This document shows positions 1 to 15,000 of a stretch of DNA of 64,000 nt, piece by piece (positions within the stretch are counted from its first letter, which is position 1; each line of letters starts with the position of its first letter). The stretch comes from Synaphobranchus kaupii (taxonomy: Eukaryota > Chordata > Actinopteri > Anguilliformes > Synaphobranchidae). Below the pieces are notes generated by a model. That model was not told the DNA's origin. It ran no database searches and was given only the letters and a program-made list of their open reading frames with translations. Both the position numbers and the translations under genes were made by a program. The DNA lies in NCBI GenBank assembly GCA_029718625.1, contig CM056395.1, positions 19,060,309-19,124,308 on the forward strand. The letters are read 5' to 3'.

Positions 1-1
1 A

Positions 2-3000
2 CCCAGTACAAATGCAGTCCCCACTACAACTTCAGCCCCAACTACAACTGCAGCCCCCACTACAACTGCAGCCCGCACTACAACTGCAGCTCCCACTACA
101 ACAGCAGCCTCCACTACAACTGCAGCACCCACTACAACTGCAGCAACAACAACTGCAGCCCCAACTACAACTTCAGCCCCCACTACAACTGCAGCCCACA
201 CTACAACAGCAGCCCCCACTATAACTGCAGCCCTCACTACAACTTCAGCCCCCACTACAACTGCAGCAACAATAACTGCAGCCCCAACTACAACTGCAGC
301 TCCCACTACAACTTCAGCACCCACTACAACAGCAGTTCCCACTACAACTGCAGCCCCCACTACAACAGCAGCCTCCACTGCAACTGCAGCACCCACTACA
401 CCTGCAACACCAACAACAACTGCAGCCCCCACTACAACTTCAGCACCCACTACAACAGCAGTTCCCACTACAACTGCAGCCCCCACTACAACAGCAGCCC
501 CCACTACAACAGCAGCCTCCACTGCAACTGCAGCCCCCACTACAACTGCAGCACCAACAACTGCAGCCCTCACTACAACTTCAGGCCCCACTACAACTTC
601 AGCACCCACTACAACAGCAGCTCCCACTGCAAGAGCAGCCTCCACTACAACAGCAACCCCCACTACAACAGCATCTCCCACTACAACTGCAGCACCAACC
701 ACAACTCCAGCTCCGACAACAACACCAGTTCTCACTACAACTGCAGCCCCAACTACGTCTGCAACACCCACTACAACTGCAGCCCCGACAACAACCCCAG
801 TTCCCACTACCACTGCAGCACCCAGTACAACTGCAGTCCCCACTACAACTTCAGCCCCAACTACAACTGCAGCCCCCACTACAACTGCAGCCCCCACTAC
901 AACTGCAGCTCCCACTACAACAGCAGCCTCCACTACAACTGCAGCACCCACTACAACTGCAGCAACAACAACTGGAGCACCAACTACAACTTCAGCCCCC
1001 ACTACAACTGCAGCACCCACTACAACTTCAGCCCCCGTGACAACTGCAGCTCCCACTACATCAGCAGCCTCCAATACAACTGTAGCCCACACTACAACAG
1101 CAGCCCCAACTACAACTGCAGCCCCCGCTACAACTTCAGCACCCACTACAACAGCAGTTCCCACTACAACTGCAGCCCCCACTACAACAGCAGCCTCCAC
1201 TGCAACTGCAGCACCCACTACACCTGCAGCACCAACAACAACTGCAGCCCCCACTACAACTTCAGCACCCAGTACAACAGCAGTTCCCACTACAACTGCA
1301 GCCCCCACTACAACAGCAGCCCCCACTACAACAGCAGCCTCCACTGCAACTGCAGCCCCCACTACAACTGCAGCACCAACAACAACTGCAGCCCTCACTA
1401 CAACTTCAGCTCCCACTACAACTTCAGCACCCACTACAACAGCAGCTCCTACTTCAAGAGCAGCCTCCACTACAACAGCAACCCCCACTACAACAGCATC
1501 TCCCACTACAACTGCAGTACCAACCACAACTCCAGCTCCGACAACAACACCATTTCTCACTACAACTGCAGCCCCAACTACATCTGCAGCACCCACTACA
1601 ACTGCAGCCCCGACAACAACCCCAGTTCCCACTACCACTGCAGCACCCAGTACAACTGTAGTCCCCACTACAACTTCAGCCCCAACTACAACTGCAGCCC
1701 CCACTACAACTGCAGCCCCCACTACAACTGCAGCTCCCACTACAACAGCAGCCTCCACTACAACTGCAGCACCCACTACAACTGCAGCAACAACAACTGC
1801 AGCCCCAACTACAACTTCAGCCCCCACTACAACTGCAGCACCCACTACAACTTCAGCCCCCGTGACAACTGCAGCACCCAGTTCAACTGCAGTCCCCACT
1901 ACAACTTCAGCCCCAACTACAACTGCAGCCCCCACTACAACTGCAGCCCCCACTACAACTGCAGCTCCCACTACAACAGCAGCCTCCACTACAACTGCAG
2001 CACCCACTACAACTGCAGCAACAACAACTGCAGCCCCAACTACAACTTCAACCCCCACTACAACTGCAGCCCACACTACAACAGCAGCCCCCACTATAAC
2101 TGCAGCCCTCACTACAACTTCAGCCCCCACTACAACTGCAGCACCAACCACAACTCCAGCTCCGACAACAACACCAGTTCTCACTACAACTGCAGCCCCA
2201 ACTACGTCTGCAGCACCCACTACAACTGCAGCCCCGACAACAACCCCAGTTCCCACTACCACTGCAGCACCCAGTACAACTGCAGTCCCCACTACAACTT
2301 CAGCCCCAACTACAACTGCAGCCCCCACTACAACTGCAGCCCGCACTACAACTGCAGCTCCCACTACAACAGCAGCCTCCACTACAACTGCAGCACCCAC
2401 TACAACTGCAGCAACAACAACTGCAGCCCCAACTACAACTTCAGCCCCCAGTACAACTGCAGCCCACACTACAACAGCAGCCCCCACTATAACTGCAGCC
2501 CTCACTACAACTTCAGCCCCCACTACAACTGCAGCAACAATAACTGCAGCCCCAACTACAACTGCAGCTCCCACTACAACTTCAGCACCCACTACAACAG
2601 CAGTTCCCACTACAACTGCAGCGCCCACTACAACAGCAGCCTCCACTGCAACTGCAGCACCCACTACACCTGCAACACCAACAACAACTGCAGCTCCCAC
2701 TACAACTTCAGCACCCACTACAACAGCAGTTCCCACTACAACTGCAGCCCCCACTACAACAGCAGCCTCCACTGCAACTGCAGCACCCGCTACACCTGCA
2801 ACACCAACAACAACTGCAGCCCCCACTACAACTTCAGCACCCACTACAACAGCAGTTCCCACTACAACTGCAGCCCCCACTACAACAGCAGCCTCCACTG
2901 CAACTGCAGCACCCACTACACCTGCAGCACCAACAACAACTGCAGCCCCCACTAAAACTTCAGCACCCAATACAACAGCAGTTCCCACTACAACTGCAGC

Positions 3001-6000
3001 CCCCACTACAACAGCAGCCCCCACTACAACAGCAGCCTCCACTGCAACTGCAGCTCCCACTACAACTGCAGCACCAACAACAACTGCAGCCCTCACTACA
3101 ACTTCAGCCCCCACTACAACTTCAGCACCCACTACAACAGCAGCTCCCACTTCAAGAGCAGCCTCCACTACAACAGCAACCCCCACTACAACAGCATCTC
3201 CCACTACAACTGCAGCACCAAGCACAACTCCAGCTCCGACAACAACACCAGTTCTCACTACAACTGCAGCCGCAACTACGTCTGCAACACCCACTACAAC
3301 TGCAGCCCCGACAACAACCCCAGTTCCCACTACCACTGCAGCACCCAGTACAACTGCAGTCCCCACTACAACTTCAGCCCCAACTACAACTGCAGCCCCC
3401 ACTACAACTGCAGCCCCCACTACAACTGCAGCTCCCACTACAACAGCAGCCTCCACTACAACTGCAGCACCGACTACAACTGCAGCAACAACAACTGCAG
3501 CCCCAACTACAACTTCAGCCCCCACTACAACTGCAGCCTCCACTACAACTGCAGCCCACACTACAACAGCAGCCCCCACTACAACTGCAGCACCCACTAC
3601 AACTTCAGCCCCCATGACAACTGCAGCACCCAGTACAACTGCAGTCCCCACTACAACTTCAGCCCCAACTACAACTGCAGCCCCCACTACAACTGCAGCC
3701 CCCACTACAACTGCAGCTCCCACTACAACAGCAGCCTCCACTACAACTGCAGCACCCACTACAACTGCAGCAACAACAACTGCAGCCCCAACTACAACTT
3801 CAGCCCCCACTACAACTGCAGCCCACACTACAACAGCAGCCCCCACTATAACTGCAGCCCTCACTACAACTTCAGCCCCCACTACAACTTCAGCACCCAC
3901 TACAACAGCAGCTCCCACTTCAAGAGCAGCCTCCACTACAACAGCAGCCCACACTACAACAGCAACCCCCACTACAACAGTATCTCCCACTCCAACTGCA
4001 GCACCAACCACAACTCCAGCTCCGACAACAACACCAGTTCTCACTACAACTGCAGCCCCAACTACGTCTGCAGCACCCACTACAACTGCAGCCCAGACAA
4101 CAACCCCAGTTCCCACTACCACTGCAGCACCCAGTACAACTGCAGTCCCCACTACAACTTCAGCCCCAACAACAACTGCAGCCCCCACTACAACTGCAGC
4201 CCCCACTACAACTGCAGCTCCCACTACAACAGCAGCCTCCACTACAACTGCAGCACCCACTACAACTGCAGCAACAACAACTGCAGCCCCAACTACAACT
4301 TCAGCCCCCACTACAACTGCAGCACCCAGTACAACTGCAGTCCCCACTACAACTTCAGCCCCAACTACAACTGCAGCCCCCACTACAACTGCAGCCTCCA
4401 CTACAACTGCAGCTCCCACTACAACAGCAGCCTCCACTACAACTGCAGCACCCACTACAACTGCAGCAACAACAACTGCAGCCCCAACTACAACTTCAGC
4501 CCCCACTACAACTTCAGCACCCACTACAACAGCAGTTCCCACTACAACTGCAGCCCCCACTACAACAGCAGCCACCACTGCAACTGCAGCACCCACTACA
4601 CCGGCAGCACCAACAACAACTGCAGCCCCCACTACAACTTCAGCACCCACTACAACAGCAGTTCCCACTACAACTGCAGCCCCCACTACAACAGCAGCCC
4701 CCACTACAACAGCAGCCTCCACTGCAACTGCAGCCCCCACTACAACTGCAGCACCAACAACAACTGCAGCCCTCACTACAACTTCAGCTCCAACTACAAC
4801 TTCAGCACCCACTACAACTGCAGCCCCCACTACAACTGCAGCTCCCACTACAACAGCAGCCTCCACTACAACTGCAGCACCCACTACAACTGCAGCAACA
4901 ACAACTGCAGCCCCAACTACGACTTCAGCCCCCACTACAACTGCAGCACCCACTACAACTTCAGCCCCCGTGACAACTGCAGCTCCCACTACATCAGCAG
5001 CCTCCACTACAACTGCAGCCCACACTACAACAGCAGCCCCAAATACAACTGCAGCCCCCACTACAACTTCAGCACCCACTACAACAGCAGTTCCCACTAC
5101 AACTGCAGCCCCCACTACAACAGCAGCCTCCACTGCAACTGCAGCACCCACTACACCTGCAGCACCAACAACAACTGCAGCCCACACTACAACTTCAGCA
5201 CCCAGTACAACTGCAGCCCCCACTACAACAGCAGCCTCCACTACAACAGCAGCCTCCACTGCAACTGCAGCCCCCACTACAACTGCAGCAACAACAACTG
5301 CAGCCCCCACTACAACTTCAGCACTCACTACAACAGCAGTTCCCACTACAACTGCAGCCCCCACTACAACAGCAGCTCCCACTTCAAGAGCAGCCTCCAC
5401 TACAACAGCAACCCCCACTACAACAGCATCTCCCACTACAACTGCAGCACCAACCACAACTCCAGCTCCGACAACAACACCAGTTCTCACTACAACTGCA
5501 GCCGCAACTACGTCTGCAACACCCACTACAACTGCAGCCCCGACAACAACCCCAGTTCCCACTACCACTGCAGCACCCAGTACAACTGCAGTCCCCACTA
5601 CAACTTCAGCCCCAACTACAACTGCAGCCCCCACTACAACTGCAGCCCCCACTACAACTGCAGCTCCCACTACAACAGCAGCCTCCACTACAACTGCAGC
5701 ACCGACTACAACTGCAGCAACAACAACTGCAGCCCCAACTACAACTTCAGCCCCCACTACAACTGCAGCCTCCACTACAACTGCAGCCCACACTACAACA
5801 GCAGCCCCCACTACAACTGCAGCACCCACTACAACTTCAGCCCCCATGACAACTGCAGCACCCAGTACAACTGCAGTCCCCACTACAACTTCAGCCCCAA
5901 CTACAACTGCAGCCCCCACTACAACTGCAGCCCCCACTACAACTGCAGCTCCCACTACAACAGCAGCCTCCACTACAACTGCAGCACCCACTACAACTGC

Positions 6001-9000
6001 AGCAACAACAACTGCAGCCCCAACTACAACTTCAGCCCCCACTACAACTGCAGCCCACACTACAACAGCAGCCCCCACTATAACTGCAGCCCTCACTACA
6101 ACTTCAGCCCCCACTACAACTTCAGCACCCACTACAACAGCAGCTCCCACTTCAAGAGCAGCCTCCACTACAACAGCAGCCCACACTACAACAGCAACCC
6201 CCACTACAACAGCATCTCCCACTCCAACTGCAGCACCAACCACAACTCCAGCTCCGACAACAACACCAGTTCTCACTACAACTGCAGCCCCAACTACGTC
6301 TGCAGCACCCACTACAACTGCAGCCCCGACAACAACCCCAGTTCCCACTACCACTGCAGCACCCAGTACAACTGCAGTCCCCACTACAACTTCAGCCCCA
6401 ACAACAACTGCAGCCCCCACTACAACTGCAGCCCCCACTACAACTGCAGCTCCCACTACAACAGCAGCCTCCACTACAACTGCAGCACCCACTACAACTG
6501 CAGCAACAACAACTGCAGCCCCAACTACAACTTCAGCCCCCACTACAACTGCAGCACCCAGTACAACTGCAGTCCCCACTACAACTTCAGCCCCAACTAC
6601 AACTGCAGCCCCCACTACAACTGCAGCCTCCACTACAACTGCAGCTCCCACTACAACAGCAGCCTCCACTACAACTGCAGCACCCACTACAACTGCAGCA
6701 ACAACAACTGCAGCCCCAACTACAACTTCAGCCCCCACTACAACTTCAGCACCCACTACAACAGCAGTTCCCACTACAACTGCAGCCCCCACTACAACAG
6801 CAGCCACCACTGCAACTGCAGCACCCACTACACCGGCAGCACCAACAACAACTGCAGCCCCCACTACAACTTCAGCACCCACTACAACAGCAGTTCCCAA
6901 TACAACTGCAGCCCCCACTACAACAGCAGCCCCCACTACAACAGCAGCCTCCACTGCAACTGCAGCCCCCACTACAACTGCAGCACCAACAACAACTGCA
7001 GCCCTCACTACAACTTCAGCTCCAACTACAACTTCAGCACCCACTACAACTGCAGCCCCCACTACAACTGCAGCTCCCACTACAACAGCAGCCTCCACTA
7101 CAACAGCAGCACCCACTACAACTGCAGCAACAACAACTGCAGCCCCAACTACGACTTCAGCCCCCACTACAACTGCAGCACCCACTACAACTTCAGCCCC
7201 CGTGACAACTGCAGCTCCCACTACATCAGCAGCCTCCACTACAACTGCAGCCCACACTACAACAGCAGCCCCAAATACAACTGCAGCCCCCACTACAACT
7301 TCAGCACCCACTACAACAGCAGTTCCCACTACAACTGCAGCCCCCACTACAACAGCAGCCTCCACTGCAACTGCAGCACCCACTACACCTGCAGCACCAA
7401 CAACAACTGCAGCCCCCACTACAACTTCAGCACCCAGTACAACTGCAGCCCCCACTACAACAGCAGCCTCCACTACAACAGCAGCCTCCACTGCAACTGC
7501 AGCCCCCACTACAACTGCAGCAACAACAACTGCAGCCCCCACTACAACTTCAGCACTCACTACAACAGCAGTTCCCACTACAACTGCAGCCCCCACTACA
7601 ACAGCAGCCTCCACTGCAACTGCAGCACCCACTACAACTGCAGCAACAACAACTGCAGCCCCAACTACAACTTCAGCCCCAACTACAACTGCAGCCCCCA
7701 CTACAACTGCAGCCCCCACTACAACTGCAGCCCCCACTACAACTGCAGCTCCCACTACAACAGCAGCCTCCACTACAACTGCAGCACCCACTACAACTGC
7801 AGCAACAACAACTGCAGCCCCAACTACAACTTCAGCCCCCACTACAACTGCAGCCCACACTACAACAGCAGCCCCCACTATAACTGCAGCCCTCACTACA
7901 ACTTCAGCCCCCACTACAACTTCAGCACCCACTACAACAGCAGCTCCCACTTCAAGAGCAGCCTCCACTACAACAGCAGCCCACACTACAACAGCAACCC
8001 CCACTACAACAGCATCTCCCACTCCAACTGCAGCACCAACCACAACTCCAGCTCCGACAACAACACCAGTTCTCACTACAACTGCAGCCCAAACTACGTT
8101 TGCAGCACCCACTACAACTGCAGCCCCGACAACAACCCCAGTTCCCACTACCACTGCAACACCCAGTACAACTGCAGTCCCCACTACAACTTCAGCCCCA
8201 ACTACAACAGCAGCCCTCACTACAACTGCAGCCCCCACTACAACTGCAGCTCCCACTACAACAGCAGCCTCCACTACAACTGCAGCACCCACTACAACTG
8301 CAGGAACAACAACTGCAGCCCCAACTACAACTTCAGCCCACACTACAACAGCAGCCCCCACTATAACTGCAGCCCTCACTACAACTTCAGCCCCCACTAC
8401 AACTTCAGCACCCACTACAACAGCAGCTCCCACTTCAAGAGCAGCCTCCACTACAACAGCAGCCCACACTACAACAGCAACCCCCACTACAACAGCATCT
8501 CCCACTACAACTGCAGCACCAACCACAACTCCAGCTCCGACAACAACCCCAGTTCCCACTACCACTGCAGCACCCAGTACAACTGCAGTCCCCACTACAA
8601 CTTCAGCCCCAACTACAACTGCAGCCCCCACTACAACTGCAGCCCCCACTACAACTGCAGCTCCCACTACAACAGCAGCCTCCAATACAACTGCAGCACC
8701 CACTACAACTTCAGCCCCTGTGACAACTGCAGCACCCAGTACAAGTGCAGCCTCCACTACAACTGCAGCCCACGCTACAACACCAGCCCCCACTATAATT
8801 GCAGCCCTCACTACAACTTCAGCCCCCACTACAACTTCAGCACCCACTACAACAGCAGCTCCCACTTCAAGAGCAGCCTCCACTACAACAGCAACCCCCA
8901 CTACAACAGCATCTCCCACTACAACTGCAGCACCAACCACAACTCCAGCTCCGACAACAACACCAGTTCTCACTACAAATGCAGCCCCAACTACGTCTGC

Positions 9001-12000
9001 AGCACCCACTACAACTGCAGCCCCGACAACAACCCCAGTTCCCACTACCACTGCAGCACCCAGTACAACTGAAGTCCCCACTACAACTTCAGCCCCAACT
9101 ACAACTGCAGCCCCCACTACAACTGCTGCCCCCACTACAACCGCAGCTTCCACTACAACTGCAGCACCCACTACAACTGCAGCAACAATAACTGCAGCCC
9201 CAACTACAACTGCAGCTCCCACTACAACTTCAGCACCCACTACAACAGCAGTTCCCACTACAACTGCAGCCCCCACTACAACAGCAGCCTCCACTGCAAC
9301 TGCAGCACCCACTACACCTGCTGCACCAACAACAACTGCAGCCCCCACTAAAACTTCAGCACCCAATACAACAGCAGTTCCCACTACAACTGCAGCCCCC
9401 ACTACAACAGCAGCCCCCACTACAACAGCAGCCTCCACTGCAACTGCAGCTCCCACTACAACTGCAGCACCAACAACAACTGCAGCCCTCACTACAACTT
9501 CAGCCCCCACTACAACTTCAGCACCCACTACAACAGCAGCTCCCACTTCAAGAGCAGCCTCCACTACAACAGCAACCCCCACTACAACAGCATCTCCCAC
9601 TACAACTGCAGCACCAACCACAACTCCAGCTCCGACAACAACACCAGTTCTCACTACAACTGCAGCCGCAACTACGTCTGCAACACCCACTACAACTGCA
9701 GCCCCGACAACAACCCCAGTTCCCACTACCACTGCAGCACCCAGTACAACTGCAGTCCCCACTACAACTTCAGCCCCAACTACAACTGCAGCCCCCACTA
9801 CAACTGCAGCCCCCACTACAACTGCAGCTCCCACTACAACAGCAGCCTCCACTACAACTGCAGCACCCACTACAACTGCAGCAACAACTGCAGCCCCAAC
9901 TACGACTTCAGCCCCCACTACAACTGCAGCACCCACTACAACTTCAGCCCCCGTGACAACTGCAGCTCCCACTACATCAGCAGCCTCCACTACAACTGCA
10001 GCCCACACTACAACAGCAGCCCCAACTACAACTGCAGCCCCCACTACAACTTCAGCACCCACTACAACAGCAGTTCCCACTACAACTGCAGCCCCCACTA
10101 CAACAGCAGCCTCCACTGCAACTGCAGCACCCACTACACCTGCAGCACCAAAAACAACTGCAGCCCCCACTACAACTTCAGCACCCAGTACAACTGCAGC
10201 CCCCACTACAACAGCAGCCTCCACTACAACAGCAGCCTCCACTGCAACTGCAGCACCCAGTACAACTGCAGTCCCCACTACAACTTCAGCCCCAACTACA
10301 ACTGCAGCCCCCACTACAACTGCAGCCCCCACTACAACTGCAGCTCCCACTACAACAGCAGCCTCCACTACAACTGCAGCACCCACTACAACTGCAGCAA
10401 CAACAACTGCAGCCCCAACTACGACTTCAGCCCCCACTACAACTGCAGCCCACACTACAACAGCAGCCCCCACTACAACTGCAGCACCCACTACAACTTC
10501 AGCCCCCGTGACAACTGCAGCACCCACTGCAACTGCAGCCCCCACTACAACAGCAGCCTCCACTGCAACTGCAGCCCCCACTACAACTGCAGCACCAACA
10601 ACAACTGCAGCCCTCACTACAACTTCAGCCCCCACTACAACTTCAGCACCCACAACAACAGCAGCTCCCACTTCAAGAGCAGCCTCCACTACAACAGCAG
10701 CCCACACTACAACAGCAACCCCCACTACAACAGCATCTCCCACTACAACTGCAGCACCAACCACAACTCCAGCTCCGACAACAACACCAGTTCTCACTAC
10801 AACTACAGCCCCAACTACGTCTGCAGCACCCACTAAAACTGCAGCCCCCACTACAACTGCAGCTCCCACTACAACAGCAGCCTCCACTACAACTGCAGCA
10901 CCAACTACAACTGCAGCAACAACAACTGCAGCCCCAACTACAACTTCAGCCCCCACTACAACTGCAGCCCACACTACAACAGCAGCCCCCACTATAACTG
11001 CAGCCCTCACTACAACTTCAGCCCCAACTACAACTGCAGGAACAACAACTGCAGTCCCCACTACAACTGCAGCCCCCACTACAACAGCAGCCTCCACTGC
11101 ACCTGCAGCTCCCACTACAACAGCAGCCTCCACTACAACTGCAGCCTCCACTACAACTGCAGCACCAACTACAACTGCAGCAACAACAACTGCAGCCCCA
11201 ACTACAACTTCAGCCCCCACTACAACTGCAGCCCCCACTACAACTGCAGCTCCCACTACAACAGCAGCCTCCACTACAACTGCAGCACCAACTACAACTG
11301 CAGCAACAACAACTGCAGCCCCAACTACAACTTCAGCCCCCACTACAACTGCAGCCCACACTACAACAGCAGCCCCCACTATAACTGCAGCCCTCACTAC
11401 AACTTCAGCCCCAACTACAACTGCAGGAACAACAACTGCAGTCCCCACTACAACTGCAGCCCCCACTACAACAGCAGCCTCCACTGCAACTGCAGCACCC
11501 ACAACACCTGCAGCACCAACAACAACAGCAGCCCCCACTACAACTTCAGCACCCAGTACAACAGCAGTCCCCACTACAACTTCAGCCCCAACTACAACTG
11601 CAGCCCCCACTATAACTGCAGCCCCCACTACAACTGCAGCTCCCACTACAACAGCAGCCTCCACTACAACTGCAGCACCCACTACAACTGCAGCAACAAC
11701 AACTGCAGCCCCAACTACAACTTCAGCCCCCACTACAACTGCAGCACCCACTACAACTTCAGCCCCCGTGACAACTGCAGCTCCCACTACATCAGCAGCC
11801 TCCACTACAACTGCAGCCCACACTACAATAGCAGCCCCCACTATAACTGCAGCCCTCACTACAACAGCAGCTCCCACTTCAAGAGCAGCCTCCACTACAA
11901 CAGCAGCCCACACTACAACAGCATCTCCCACTACAACTGCAGCACCAACCACAACTCCAGCTCCGACAACAACTGCAGCCCCCACTACAACTGCAGTCCC

Positions 12001-15000
12001 CACTACAACTGCAGTCCCCACTACAACTTCAGCCTCCACTACAACTGCAGCCCACACTACAACTGCAGCCCCAACTACAACCCCAGTTCCCACTACCACT
12101 GCAGCACCCAGTACAACTGCAGTCCCCACTACAACTTCAGCCTCCACTACAACTGCAGCCCACACTACAACAGCAGCCCCAACTACAACTGCAGCCCCCA
12201 CTACAACTTCAGCACCCACTACAACAGCAGTTCCCACTACAACTGCAGCCCCCACTACAACAGCAGCCTCCACTGCAACTGCAGCACCCACTACACCTGC
12301 AGCATCAACAACAACTGCAGCCCCCACTACAACTGCAGCACCAACAACAACTGCAGCCTTCACTACAACTTCAGCACCCACAACAACACCAGTTCTCACT
12401 ACAACTGCAGCCCCAACTACGTCTGCAGCACCCACTACAACTGCAGCCCTGACAACAACCGCAGTTCCCACTACCACTGCAGCACCCAGTACAACTGCAG
12501 TCCCCACTACAACTTCAGCCTCCACTACAACTGCAGCCCACACTACAACAGCAGCCCCAACTACAACTGCAGCCCCCACTACAACTGCAGTCCCCACTAC
12601 AACTTCAGCCCCCACTACAACTGCAGCACCCACTACAACTTCAGCCCCCGTGACAACTGCAGCTCCCACTACATCAGCAGCCTCCACTACAACTGCAGCC
12701 CACACTACAATAGCAGCCCCCACTATAACTGCAGCCCTCACTACAACAGCAGCTCCCACTTCAAGAGCAGCCTCCACTACAACAGCAGCCCACACTACAA
12801 CAGCATCTCCCACTACAACTGCAGCACCAACCACAACTCCAGCTCCGACAACAACTGCAGCCCCCACTACAACTGCAGTCCCCACTACAACTGCAGTCCC
12901 CACTACAACTTCAGCCTCCACTACAACTGCAGCCCACACTACAACTGCAGCCCCAACTACAACCCCAGTTCCCACTACCACTGCAGCACCCAGTACAACT
13001 GCAGTCCCCACTACAACTTCAGCCTCCACTACAACTGCAGCCCACACTACAACAGCAGCCCCAACTACAACTGCAGCCCCCACTACAACTTCAGCACCCA
13101 CTACAACAGCAGTTCCCACTACAACTGCAGCCCCCACTACAACAGCAGCCTCCACTGCAACTGCAGCACCCACTACACCTGCAGCATCAACAACAACTGC
13201 AGCCCCCACTACAACTGCAGCACCAACAACAACTGCAGCCTTCACTACAACTTCAGCACCCACAACAACACCAGTTCTCACTACAACTGCAGCCCCAACT
13301 ACGTCTGCAGCACCCACTACAACTGCAGCCCTGACAACAACCGCAGTTCCCACTACCACTGCAGCACCCAGTACAACTGCAGTCCCCACTACAACTTCAG
13401 CCTCCACTACAACTGCAGCCCACACTACAACAGCAGCCCCAACTACAACTGCAGCCCCCACTACAACTGCAGTCCCCACTACAACAGCAGCCTCCACTGC
13501 AACTGCAGCACCCACTACACCTGCAGCATCAACAACAACTGCAGCCCCCACTACAACTTCAGCACCCAGTACAACAGCAGTTCCCACTACAACTGCAGCC
13601 CCCACTACATCAGCAGCCCCCACTACAACAGCAGCCTCCACTGCAACTGCAGCCCCCACTACAACTGCAGCACCAACAACAACTGCAGCCCTCACTACAA
13701 CTTCAGCCCCCACTACAACTTCAGCACCCACTACAACAGCAGCTCCCACTTCAAGAGCAGCCTCCACTACAACAGCAACCCCCACTACAACAGCATCTCC
13801 CACTACAACTGCAGCACCAACCACAACTCCAGCTCCGACAACAACACCAGTTCTCACTACAACTGCAGCCGCAACTACGTCTGCAACACCCACTACAACT
13901 GCAGCCCCGACAACAACCCCAGTTCCCACTACCACTGCAGCACCCAGTACAACTGCAGTCCCCACTACAACTTCAGCCCCAACTACAACTGCAGCCCCCA
14001 CTACAACTGCAGCCCCCACTACAACTGCAGCTCCCACTACAACAGCAGCCTCCACTACAACTGCAGCACCCACTACAACTGCAGCAACAACAACTGCAGC
14101 CCCAACTACGACTTCAGCCCCCACTACAACTGCAGCCCACACTACAACAGCAGCCCCCACTACAACTGCAGCACCCACTACAACTTCAGCCCCCGTGACA
14201 ACTGCAGCACCCACTGCAACTGCAGCCCCCACTACAACAGCAGCCTCCACTGCAACTGCAGCCCCCACTACAACTGCAGCACCAACAACAACTGCAGCCC
14301 TCACTACAACTTCAGCCCCCACTACAACTTCAGCACCCACAACAACAGCAGCTCCCACTTCAAGAGCAGCCTCCACTACAACAGCAGCCCACACTACAAC
14401 AGCAACCCCCACTACAACAGCATCTCCCACTACAACTGCAGCACCAACCACAACTCCAGCTCCGACAACAACACCAGTTCTCACTACAACTACAGCCCCA
14501 ACTACGTCTGCAGCACCCACTAAAACTGCAGCCCCCACTACAACTGCAGCTCCCACTACAACAGCAGCCTCCACTACAACTGCAGCACCAACTACAACTG
14601 CAGCAACAACAACTGCAGCCCCAACTACAACTTCAGCCCCCACTACAACTGCAGCCCACACTACAACAGCAGCCCCCACTATAACTGCAGCCCTCACTAC
14701 AACAGCAGCCTCCACTGCACCTGCAGCTCCCACTACAACAGCAGCCTCCACTACAACTGCAGCCTCCACTACAACTGCAGCACCAACTACAACGGCAGCA
14801 ACAACAACTGCAGCCCCAACTACAACTTCAGCCCCCACTACAACTGCAGCCCCCACTACAACTGCAGCTCCCACTACAACAGCAGCCTCCACTACAACTG
14901 CAGCACCAACTACAACTGCAGCAACAACAACTGCAGCCCCAACTACAACTTCAGCCCCCACTACAACTGCAGCCCACACTACAACAGCAGCCCCCACTAT

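Noticed and set aside
3614..5848. In-frame ATG at 3614 or 5846 as the start of the protein
   Set aside because: The frame is open and identical in character upstream to base 2. Both ATGs are copies of one GTG-to-ATG change inside the repeat, and no signal peptide follows.
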